From the NCBI GenBank assembly GCA_020445785.1, contig JAGRFZ010000090.1, positions 27,383 through 61,440 of the forward strand: 34,058 nucleotides of DNA. Direction: 5' to 3'. Positions 8,672 through 15,863 of the stretch are shown piece after piece. The stretch is from Rhodocyclaceae bacterium. GTDB lineage: Bacteria; Pseudomonadota; Gammaproteobacteria; Burkholderiales; Rhodocyclaceae. A program made the translations under genes and the position numbers. Below the pieces are notes generated by a model. That model saw only the letters and a list, made by a program, of their open reading frames with translations, had not been told where the DNA came from and searched no databases. Position 1 is the first letter of the stretch. Every line of letters begins with the position of its first letter.

Positions 8672-9637
8672 TCAGAAGCGGAAGCTGGCGCCCACCACGG
8701 CGCTCCAGTGCGCCGTCAGTTGCACGCCGTGCACATGCTGATAGAGCGGTCGCTGGTAGAAACCGTAGAACTGCAGACCGCCACCGGCCTCGAACATCAG
8801 TCCCGGGCTCAAGCCGATGCTCTGCAGGCCGCTGTCCTCCGGCTCGGCCTGCTTGCCCTGATCCCGCGCCGCGAGCAGCACGTTCATTTGCACCGGTAGG
8901 GTCAAACGCGGCGTCAGCGCGTGCTCATAACCAAAATCGAACTGCAGACGATGGCCCGGGCGGTAGTCGTCGTGCTCACCGGTGGCCAGTCGAGCGGCAA
9001 CGCTGACCCAGGTCGCGCCGCCCTGGTTCAGGCGACGACGCCAATGGGCACCCAACAGCAGGTCGGTCGTGCCCGTGCCCGGCTGCAGGCTGCGCTCGGC
9101 CTCGTCTCCGTCGTCGTTGGTGACATCCGTACGCCCGGTCGGCAGCGTGAGCCCCACGCTGAGGCCCAATTGCTGCTGTGGATCCCGCAGTACGGTGCGA
9201 CCGATCTTTACGCGAAGATCCCCGAGTTCGGTGAAATCCCATTTGTCGTTGAAGTGCAGCACTTCGCCATCGTGGTGATGGTTGTGGATGTGGCGATGGC
9301 TGCGATCGATCAGCGGCACCGTCACGCCGAACTGCCAACCGCCGGCGAACGTGTGGTCGACGCTCGCGATGAGGTTGCGATTGATCGTGCGGACTTCGTC
9401 ATGATGCGAGGAAATCTCACCGACCGATACGTCGCGGCTACCCGATCTGGGCTGATTCTGGTCGATGAATTCGAAGCGAAGGTCAACGCGGGTCTGGCCC
9501 TCGGTCGGCGCATCGAGCACGCTGCTGCTGGTGTTCACGGTACAAAAGGCAGCCCCACAGGCGCCGAGAACGGGCGCCGACGACACGATGGAAAGGGCAG
9601 CGAAGCTGGCCGCGAGCGGCCGCACGAAACATGACAT
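8672..9637 (-). CDS. Histidine-rich outer-membrane beta-barrel protein
   Basis: A 321-residue protein. The start at 9637 has GGAG nearby and begins a Sec leader (MSCFVRPLAASFAALSIVSSAPVLG). The mature part alternates polar and hydrophobic residues in amphipathic strands and ends in the outer-membrane signature SAVVGASFRF (terminal Phe). The ELGDLRVKIGR segment resembles the MetA-phenol-degradation/transporter-like barrel superfamily. A loop at about residues 107-122 is packed with histidine (HRHIHNHHHDGE), a likely metal-binding segment. It is the last gene of the copper run on this strand. It may be a porin-like metal channel or surface binder; direction and substrate are unknown. Confidence 0.78.
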   Translation of the reverse strand: MSCFVRPLAASFAALSIVSSAPVLGACGAAFCTVNTSSSVLDAPTEGQTRVDLRFEFIDQNQPRSGSRDVSVGEISSHHDEVRTINRNLIASVDHTFAGGWQFGVTVPLIDRSHRHIHNHHHDGEVLHFNDKWDFTELGDLRVKIGRTVLRDPQQQLGLSVGLTLPTGRTDVTNDDGDEAERSLQPGTGTTDLLLGAHWRRRLNQGGATWVSVAARLATGEHDDYRPGHRLQFDFGYEHALTPRLTLPVQMNVLLAARDQGKQAEPEDSGLQSIGLSPGLMFEAGGGLQFYGFYQRPLYQHVHGVQLTAHWSAVVGASFRF

Positions 9638-9730
9638 GAGAATCTCCCTGGCGCACGCCTGCCGGCGTCGCGTTACCAAAACTCGACGTGGATTCGCGGT
9701 GCCCGCGGGCGCCGCGTGTAACGAAGCGAT

Positions 9731-10120
9731 TCAGCGAGCGGCGGGGGGCGCTCGCGACCAGGGACGGTCGAATTCGCTGCCGGACGGCAGCAGGTGACGT
9801 TCGTCGGAAGCGAGCGCGAGGCGCGTCGCCGAAGGCCACCGGGAGGCGTTCGCGGCCCGGCCGGCAATCGGCGCCGGACCGGCACAGCAGCAATCGTCAC
9901 AGTCAGAACCATGCTCGCCGGCCGGCGCCGGGCTGCCGTCGGCGGCAGGTGCGGCAATGCAGACGTCGCCCAGCATCGGATCGAACTGCTGGAAGACGCT
10001 GTGGACCAGGGGCATTGCCTGCAACAGCAACAGCAGGACCGCCAGCGCGAGCGCCAACCGCCCGCCGCCGGATGGACCGCCGGGGCCACATCGAAGAAGC
10101 GACAACCGAGGGGTCGTCAC
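9731..10120 (-). CDS. Small DUF2946-like exported Cys/His protein
   Basis: A frame of about 129 residues starting at GTG 10120; other starts are possible, as no clear ribosome site decides it. A hydrophobic helix (GGRLALALAVLLLLLQAMPLVHSV) is followed by a periplasmic tail with the cysteine cluster DCDDCCCAGPAP and an isolated IC-type segment (GDVCIAAPA). The layout of one N-terminal helix plus a Cys pair resembles DUF2946, a family often beside copper genes. Its place between a copper-storage protein and a His-rich barrel supports a copper link. The family call is tentative. Confidence 0.5.
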   Translation of the reverse strand: MTTPRLSLLRCGPGGPSGGGRLALALAVLLLLLQAMPLVHSVFQQFDPMLGDVCIAAPAADGSPAPAGEHGSDCDDCCCAGPAPIAGRAANASRWPSATRLALASDERHLLPSGSEFDRPWSRAPPAAR

Positions 10121-10160
10121 CGGCCACCACTCGGAGGTCGACGATCGCGCACGACGGCGA

Positions 10161-10595
10161 TCACACCGAATAGGCCTTGCAGGCCTTGGCGCAGTCGGCG
10201 CAGGCGTCGGCACACGCCTTGCATTCGGCATGCTTCTCCGCATGCTTTCGGCATTCGTCCTCGCAGGCGCGGCAGACCTCCTCGGTCAGGGCCGCCATCT
10301 TCTTCGCATGGGTGGAATGCTGTGCCACCAGCTTTTGCAGCGCGTCGCAGGCCGCCATGGTCTCGTTCACCGAGCGGGCACAGGCCGCGATCGTCGTGTC
10401 GCCGTCGCCGAGCAACACCAGGCAATGCGCAAGGCACTGCTCACCTCGCGCCACACACGCGCCCGCGGCGTCCACCAGCGTGCGATCCACGGCACCACCG
10501 GCCGCGTGATGGTGCTCGTGCTGGGCATGGGCACCGGTCGCAATCCCTGCCAGTGCCACGCCCGCCAAGCCAGCCAACATTTCCCTGCGTTCCAT
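10161..10595 (-). CDS. Csp1-like exported copper-storage four-helix protein, 13 Cys
   Basis: A 144-residue protein with a very strong ribosome site (GGAGG) before ATG 10595. The leader MERREMLAGLAGVALAG has a twin-arginine-like start and is followed by HEHHH. The mature part is predicted four-helix and contains exactly 13 cysteines: 47, 54, 58, 72, 83, 108, 111, 115, 125, 128, 132, 135 and 139. Many form CxxxC pairs (CLAHC, CEDEC, CADAC, CAKAC). Methylosinus Csp1, a Tat-exported protein that stores Cu(I) in a tube of 13 Cys per monomer, has the same design. Its place in an operon with a giant copper enzyme suggests it buffers periplasmic copper for that enzyme. Less likely it only detoxifies copper. 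Confidence 0.88.
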   Translation of the reverse strand: MERREMLAGLAGVALAGIATGAHAQHEHHHAAGGAVDRTLVDAAGACVARGEQCLAHCLVLLGDGDTTIAACARSVNETMAACDALQKLVAQHSTHAKKMAALTEEVCRACEDECRKHAEKHAECKACADACADCAKACKAYSV

Positions 10596-10651
10596 ATCCG
10601 CCTCCAATTCCATGAATTCACCCGGCCGGACAACGGCGGGGTGCCGATGCC

Positions 10652-12232
10652 TCACTCGAGCGCCCGCCACGGGCCGATCGGGCGGTATACGCCACGGCTC
10701 AGATCGACGCTGACGACATAGCCACCGAGCGCACCGATGCGTCGGGTGGTGTTGTAGGTGAGCGGCGGGAGCAAGCCGGACTCGAAGCCCTGGACCTTCT
10801 CGAGCCCGAGCAGCATCGATTCGCGGCTGAGTTCGCGACCCGCGCGCTTGAGGGCCTCGACCAGCAGCTCCGCACCGGCATAGCTCGCCACCAAGGTCGC
10901 ATGCGGGCCCCGTGTGATACCGGCCTCGGCGAGCAGGGCCTGATAGCGCGCCCAGTCGGCCCTGGCCCGATCGGTGGGCAGGCTCGGATAGGCGACGAAG
11001 ACCTTGCCGTCGAACCCCTCCGGCAACGACATCACCCCCTGGGAGGCGAAAGGGCCCGGCACCAGCAGTTCCGGATACCATTCGGCTCGCGCGGCGGCAG
11101 CGCCGAAGGCAGCCGGATCGAGGCCGCTGCCGAGCAGGATTACCGCCTTGCCGTCCTCCGCAGCGAGCTTCGCCACCATGGCGTCCAAATCGCTCAGGCC
11201 AGGCCGGTACAAGGTCTGGCGAGGCCCGTCGCCACCGTCGCGCGCGAGGTGGGCCACGACCTCGCGGGCCGCGCCGTCCCAGGCGCTCCCGGCCGAGCGC
11301 AGCAGCACAATGTCGTGATCGGCGAGTTCGAGGGTATCGCGGGCGTAGTCGGCCAGCACGCGTGCCAACTCGGCGCCGCCGGAGAGCAGATGGAAGACGT
11401 GGGTGTTGGCAGCCGGCCGGTTGTCCAGTTCGAGCACGACCGGGGCGATCACCGGCAGGTCACGCTGCTTGGCGAGGTCGGTCAGACGGCGTTCGAAGCC
11501 GGCTGCGAACGGCGACAACAGGGCGAACACCCCGTCGCCGTCCTCGAGCAGGTGCATCAGGTTGTCGAGGCTGCGCTCCGCATCTCCGGCATACTCCGCC
11601 ACCACCAGCTCGAGTTGCCGCCCATACACGCCGCCTTCCCCATTGACGCCGGCGACGTAGGATTCGAGCAAGCCACGCACCGCCTGGCCGGCTTCGGCCA
11701 GCGGCCCACGCAGCGGCAACAGCGTGCCGACCCGAACCGTCCCGTCGCCCACGCCGGGGGTGGCCCGCTTCTGAAGGTGCTCGAGGTAGGCCCGGAGGTT
11801 GTCGAGGTCCTGCGCGCCGAACAGGTAGCGCGGCATCGCCTGGTCGAGGCGGTTGCCGGCCGGATCGAGCCCTTCGGTGACGGCGATGCGAAAACTGTCG
11901 GCATCGAAGGGGCCGTGCTGGCGCCGGTTTTCATGCACATGACCGTAGGGCTTGACCAGTTCCGACCAGCGGATGTCGGGGGGCGTGACGCCGCCCTCGG
12001 GTCGTCCGCGACCATCCGGTCCATGGCAGTTGGCGCAGGGCAGCGCCGACGCCGGCAGCGCCAGACCGCCGCTGCCCACCTGGGCCTGGGGCGCCTCGCC
12101 GGAAATCCCGATGCCGGACTCGAACAGGCGTTTGCCGGCCAGTTGGGCAGCGCTCGGGGCGGCCGACACCGGCGCGGCAAATACCGCCCAGAGGGTCAGG
12201 GCGAGCAGGCGTCGTGCGCTACTCCTGCACAC
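10652..12232 (-). CDS. Fusion of c-type cytochrome and type 1 periplasmic binding protein
   Basis: A 526-residue exported protein. After a leader (residues 1-24) comes a small cytochrome c domain with heme site CANCH (Cys66, Cys69, His70) and a probable axial Met133 in QAMPRY. From about residue 165 to the end it is a Leu/Ile/Val-type substrate-binding protein (starts VRVGTLLPLRGPLAEAG; VNGEGGVYGRQLELVVAEY; ILLGSGLDPAAFG). No ABC permease or ATPase is nearby, so a transport role is doubtful; it may sense or bind a ligand while passing electrons. The frame starts at GTG 12232, overlapping the end of the Sco gene by 14 bases; the ribosome site is poor and coupling is likely. Confidence 0.85.
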   Translation of the reverse strand: MCRSSARRLLALTLWAVFAAPVSAAPSAAQLAGKRLFESGIGISGEAPQAQVGSGGLALPASALPCANCHGPDGRGRPEGGVTPPDIRWSELVKPYGHVHENRRQHGPFDADSFRIAVTEGLDPAGNRLDQAMPRYLFGAQDLDNLRAYLEHLQKRATPGVGDGTVRVGTLLPLRGPLAEAGQAVRGLLESYVAGVNGEGGVYGRQLELVVAEYAGDAERSLDNLMHLLEDGDGVFALLSPFAAGFERRLTDLAKQRDLPVIAPVVLELDNRPAANTHVFHLLSGGAELARVLADYARDTLELADHDIVLLRSAGSAWDGAAREVVAHLARDGGDGPRQTLYRPGLSDLDAMVAKLAAEDGKAVILLGSGLDPAAFGAAAARAEWYPELLVPGPFASQGVMSLPEGFDGKVFVAYPSLPTDRARADWARYQALLAEAGITRGPHATLVASYAGAELLVEALKRAGRELSRESMLLGLEKVQGFESGLLPPLTYNTTRRIGALGGYVVSVDLSRGVYRPIGPWRALE

Positions 12233-12890
12233 GGGCCTGGACCCCGGCCGCAGCCAACGCGCGCAGGCGCTCTGCGATCGCTGCGGCGGGCGCCTCGGGC
12301 CGGATCTTGCTCCAGCGCTTGGCCGGCACGTTGCCGGCGATCAACAGGGTCGAGTGGGCCTCGCGTTCCTCCGAGAACTGGCCGAGCTTCTTGAGAATGT
12401 GGGAGATGTTGGCGGGATCACCGGTGAGGAAGGTCCAGCCCGGCACGTCGGCCCGGTTGGTGGCCGCAAATTCGCGCAGCCGCTCGGGCGTGTCGGTGAC
12501 CGGGTCGACGCTGATCGACACGAAATGCACCGGCTTGCCGAACACTTCCGGGATCTGGTCCTTGACCGCGACGATCGCCTGGGTGATCAGCGGGCAGGCG
12601 TCCTCGCAACTGGTGAACACGAAGTTGAGCATCACCACCTTGCCGGCCAGCACGTCAGTGTAGAACCGGAGCTTGCGCCCATGCTGATCCTGCACTTCGA
12701 GGTCGGTGAAATAGGCGCGGGCATCGGGGGCCTTGCGACGCACCGCTGCGATTTCGGTGGCGACCGGCTTGCCGGCCTCCGTCTTGCCGGACGGCGCCCC
12801 GTGCTCGCCGGCATGGGATTCATGTGCGCAGGCCGGATGGGCCAGCGCCAGACTGAGAGCAGCCACAACGGGGGCGATTGTGCGTCTCAT
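12219..12890 (-). CDS. SCO1/SenC-type copper chaperone (second of pair)
   Basis: A 223-residue thioredoxin-fold protein with a Sec leader (MRRTIAPVVAALSLALAHPACA). The copper site is complete: Cys95 and Cys99 in TSCEDACP, and a distal His179 in EEREAHSTLL. Family members deliver copper to cuproenzymes or keep their cysteines reduced in the periplasm. A short His stretch (HESHAGEH) follows the leader. AGGAG precedes the ATG at 12890; upstream in-frame ATG 12929 is less likely. It lies between the repeat-bearing Sco gene and the cytochrome-binding protein fusion, all on the same strand. Confidence 0.92.
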   Translation of the reverse strand: MRRTIAPVVAALSLALAHPACAHESHAGEHGAPSGKTEAGKPVATEIAAVRRKAPDARAYFTDLEVQDQHGRKLRFYTDVLAGKVVMLNFVFTSCEDACPLITQAIVAVKDQIPEVFGKPVHFVSISVDPVTDTPERLREFAATNRADVPGWTFLTGDPANISHILKKLGQFSEEREAHSTLLIAGNVPAKRWSKIRPEAPAAAIAERLRALAAAGVQARVQE

Positions 12891-12925
12891 GGTTTCTCCT
12901 TTGAACCTGTGGTTCGCTGTCGGAT

Positions 12926-13738
12926 TCAATCGGCGTGGGCGTAGCTGGCGGGTTCACGCGAAGCCAGGGTGGTGTCCACTGCGTCGATGATCTTGTTGAT
13001 GTCCGGAAAGCCGAAAAACCGGGTCCACTGGCCGGTGACCGCGTCCCCGACCAGCACCAAGGGCGGGTGGTCGGTGAAATTCGGGGTGTACGCGCCGTAG
13101 GCCCGCAACACGTCCTCGACCTCGGCGTGCTCGCCGGTGAGCCAGGTCCACTGGGGGCCGGAGCCGTATTTTTCGGCAGCTTGTTTGAGCCGTGCCGGCG
13201 AATCACGGCGGGGGTCCACCGACAGCGAAACCAGCTTGACGCGGCTGCCCAATCGGTCGCCCAGCCGGTCTTGCAGCGCGTTGAACATGGCCGACTGCAC
13301 CGGGCAGACCGTCGTGCAGGTCGTGTACACGAAATCGACGACCACGACCTTGTCTCCCAGCACATCGTCGACGAACGCCACCGGCCGACCGTCCTGGTCC
13401 AGCAGCCGTGCGTTCGGCACCGCCACGTCGAGGGTGGTCGCAGCGGTCGGCTTGGCCATCGCCGCCCGGTGGGCGGCATGGGGATCGGCACCGTCGGCGC
13501 CGGCATGGCCGGCGTGGTCCATCGCCTGGTGCTGGGAATGGTCCATCGCCTGGTGCTGGGAACGGTCCATCGCCTGATGTTGCGAATGGTCCATGGTCTG
13601 GTGTGGCGAGTGGTCCATGGTCTGGTGATGCGCAGGGTCCCGCTCGCCGGACGTGGCCGCGGCCGACATCGTCAGCAGCGCTGCAGCAAGCGCCGACAGC
13701 ACGGGACGCGACGATCGATTGTTCTCGGGTGCATTCAT
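12926..13738 (-). CDS. SCO1/SenC-type copper chaperone with Met/His octapeptide repeats
   Basis: A 270-residue exported Sco protein. Residues 1-30 form the leader or anchor. Residues 41-80 hold five copies of an eight-residue Met-Asp-His-Ser-x-His repeat, followed by more His (ADPHAAHRA). The thioredoxin-fold domain (about 105-260) carries the copper site Cys141/Cys145 (TTCTTVCPVQ) and distal His224 (FTDHPPLVLVG). The repeat looks like a flexible copper-collecting arm. The start at 13738 has GGAG nine bases upstream; ATG 13753, which overlaps the propeller gene's stop as TAATG, is an alternative and suggests translational coupling. Confidence 0.92.
   Translation of the reverse strand: MNAPENNRSSRPVLSALAAALLTMSAAATSGERDPAHHQTMDHSPHQTMDHSQHQAMDRSQHQAMDHSQHQAMDHAGHAGADGADPHAAHRAAMAKPTAATTLDVAVPNARLLDQDGRPVAFVDDVLGDKVVVVDFVYTTCTTVCPVQSAMFNALQDRLGDRLGSRVKLVSLSVDPRRDSPARLKQAAEKYGSGPQWTWLTGEHAEVEDVLRAYGAYTPNFTDHPPLVLVGDAVTGQWTRFFGFPDINKIIDAVDTTLASREPASYAHAD
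13499..13618 (-). repeat. Five 24-bp tandem repeats coding Met/His octapeptides
   Basis: Within the first Sco gene, five in-frame units of 24 bases code for MDHSPHQT, MDHSQHQA, MDRSQHQA, MDHSQHQA and MDHAGHAG. Codon use drifts between copies, so this is an older expansion kept by selection rather than a fresh slippage event. Each unit offers one Met and usually two His as soft and borderline metal ligands. Confidence 0.9.
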
Positions 13739-13752
13739 GGGAGTGTTCTCCA

Positions 13753-15717
13753 TTATTTGGTCTTGGCCGTCGCGACCCGCTCCGCGCCCACCTTGATCGA
13801 GCGGAAACGCGAGTTCTCCTGGTTGATCTTCAGCGATGGCACCTTGACGAAGGCGTAGTGGGCGCCGGGCTTGGCGAACTCCAGCGCCACTTCATAGAGG
13901 CCCGGCTCGACTTCCTTGGCGATGGCCTCCCGCCGCTCGAAGGCCGGCGCCCGGTACCAGGCGACCGAGGCATCGCGCACGCCTTCCTTGATCTCTTCGC
14001 TGACCGGATCGACGATGCGGAATCGCAGCGCGGTCGGCTCCCCGACCGCGCCGGACGCGCGATCATCGACGAACTCGATGCCCCAGCTGCCGGCCTGGTG
14101 CATGGTCGGGTTGCGCGCCGCGCTCATCGAGAAGCAGTGCACCAGTTCGGGCGTGTCGAGCATCAGCGCAACATCGAAGCGCCCGTCCACCGGCAAGCGT
14201 ACCTTGGTCGAATAGACGCCCGGCTCCACTTCCTTGAGGCTGCGATCCACCAGCTTGGCGGCCCGGGCGACGTGGCCGAAGCTCTTGTAGTTGCTCATGG
14301 GGGCATTCATGCCCTCCATGTAGAAGTAGGTGGTGTTGTCGGCGGGATTGACGATGAAGGCCGAGGTGTCGGTGGTTGCCGTCGTCATGGTGTCGGCCAG
14401 CGGCAGGTCGCCCGCCAGCTTCGGCGCCTTGTTGCCGGCGTCGAAGCTGTTCACGATCGGCTTCTTGCCCTCGCCGAGCGACGACAGGTTGATCAGGCTG
14501 ACCTTCGAGGTGGACAGCCCGCGCACGTAGGCGAAGCTGCGCGAGAAGGTCAGCTGGAACGGCTCGCCGGCGATGTCGATGCTGTTCACCACCTGGTCGT
14601 TGGCGGCGTCGATCACCAACACCTGGTCCTTCAGCGTATTGGCGGCCAGCACCCAGCGCCCGTCCGGCGACACCCGCAGCGGGCCGAGGCCGCGGTGGGA
14701 CTGGATGCGCTTGCGGATTTCGAGCGTCTCGCCGTCGATCACGGTGACCTGTCCGGTCTTGCCGTCGGCAACGTAGGCGGCCTTGGCGAGCGCCGAATAG
14801 CCCACCGACAGCACCTGCTTGCCGACGTCGAGGTCCTGGATCTTCTCGAGCCGGGCGACATCGATGACGCTGAGCTTGCCGTCGTCCCGGTTGGTGACGA
14901 AGGCATGGGCGGAGTCGTCGGAGAAGCTGATCTCGTGGTGCCCCTTGCCGGTCGCGATGAAGCCCACCTGCTTGTAGCTCTCGGCGTCGAGCACGGTGAC
15001 GCCGCTCTTCTCGCCGAGCCCGTTGTTGCCGATCCAGACGTAGCGCCCATCCGGCTGGACGACGACCCGGGTCGGGTTGTCGCCGGCCGGCACGTTGTGG
15101 GTGACCTTGAAGTGGTCGGCGTCGATCACCGCCACCTCGTCGGCCACCGGCATCGACACGAACAGGGTCTTCTCGTCCTTGCTGCGTGCCCAGTCCATCG
15201 GCGGGCGCTTCAACACGATGATCGCGTAGGTGCTGGTCCGTCCGGCCATGTTGACCATCGGGTCGACCACCGAAATGCTCGGATCCTTGTTCAGCACCAG
15301 CACGTAGTAGCCATTGAGGTCGAGCATCGGCCGGATGCCGACGATGCCCTTGAGGTAGAGTCCGACCTTGTCGCGGCACTCCTTGATCTCGCCGTCCTTG
15401 CCGCCGATGTTGGCGCCGACGTCGAGCCAGGCGGCCGGGAACACCCCCTTGACCGGCTCGCCGCTGGCTTCCTGGGTGATGCGGAAGCGCACGTCGGTGA
15501 GCAGGCCCTCGGTGATCGCATCGCTCTCGACTGGTGTCGCCTCGAAGTCGATCACCAGCCCGTCGCGCACCAGCCGGTCGCTGATCCGCCCCGGCACGTC
15601 GACCGTGGTCGGTGGCGCCACCACCTGGTTTGCAGCCAGCACCGGCGCATGGCCGACCGAGCCGATGGTCCAGATCGCCGTCGCGATCGCCAGTGCCTTG
15701 AATGTTCTGACTGTCAC
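13753..15717 (-). CDS. Secreted YncE-like beta-propeller protein with flanking Ig-like domains
   Basis: A 654-residue exported protein. It starts at GTG 15717, seven bases after a full AGGAGG-type ribosome site. After the leader (to about residue 29) comes a domain with ITEGLLTDVRFRITQ and one CRDK cysteine. A beta-propeller follows at about 140-430 with repeated blades (NPTRVVVQPDGRYVWIGNNG, HHEISFSDDSAHAFVTNRDD, GQVTVIDGETLEI, LRVSPDGRWVLAAN). The C-terminal third has two Ig/FixH-like units (VRLPVDGRFDVALMLDTPEL; AFERREAIAKEVEPGLYEVALEF). It has no heme motif. Its place directly after the giant oxidase and before two Sco genes suggests a partner or scaffold in copper loading; no enzymatic role can be shown. 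Confidence 0.8.
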   Translation of the reverse strand: MTVRTFKALAIATAIWTIGSVGHAPVLAANQVVAPPTTVDVPGRISDRLVRDGLVIDFEATPVESDAITEGLLTDVRFRITQEASGEPVKGVFPAAWLDVGANIGGKDGEIKECRDKVGLYLKGIVGIRPMLDLNGYYVLVLNKDPSISVVDPMVNMAGRTSTYAIIVLKRPPMDWARSKDEKTLFVSMPVADEVAVIDADHFKVTHNVPAGDNPTRVVVQPDGRYVWIGNNGLGEKSGVTVLDAESYKQVGFIATGKGHHEISFSDDSAHAFVTNRDDGKLSVIDVARLEKIQDLDVGKQVLSVGYSALAKAAYVADGKTGQVTVIDGETLEIRKRIQSHRGLGPLRVSPDGRWVLAANTLKDQVLVIDAANDQVVNSIDIAGEPFQLTFSRSFAYVRGLSTSKVSLINLSSLGEGKKPIVNSFDAGNKAPKLAGDLPLADTMTTATTDTSAFIVNPADNTTYFYMEGMNAPMSNYKSFGHVARAAKLVDRSLKEVEPGVYSTKVRLPVDGRFDVALMLDTPELVHCFSMSAARNPTMHQAGSWGIEFVDDRASGAVGEPTALRFRIVDPVSEEIKEGVRDASVAWYRAPAFERREAIAKEVEPGLYEVALEFAKPGAHYAFVKVPSLKINQENSRFRSIKVGAERVATAKTK

Positions 15718-15792
15718 TGCCTTACCTCCTGTCCTCGGTTGCCTCCATCATCACGTCGTCGCCGCACGCGACCTCGACGTCAGGAAGGAGAA

Positions 15793-15847
15793 GCGGGATG
15801 CGGCCCATGCTGCCCGGCCGCATCCCGCCGGCCCCTCGCGGGGCCGG
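15793..15847 (-). terminator. Two adjoining perfect hairpins between oxidase and propeller genes
   Basis: In the 146-base gap after the oxidase stop, CCGGCCCC (15828-15835) pairs with GGGGCCGG (15840-15847) around four bases. Next, GCGGGATGCGGCC (15793-15805) pairs perfectly with GGCCGCATCCCGC (15816-15828), 13 pairs around ten bases. On the - strand the second stem is followed by TTCTCCTTCC, a pyrimidine-rich tail. This looks like a terminator or attenuator that lets the oxidase message be made or kept in excess over the downstream chaperone genes. Confidence 0.65.
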
Positions 15848-15863
15848 GGGGGTTACGAAGTGC

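Noticed and set aside
13499..13618. Short regular repeats as a CRISPR array
   Set aside because: The 24-base units are in frame, contiguous without spacers, and code for a Met/His peptide repeat inside a Sco gene.
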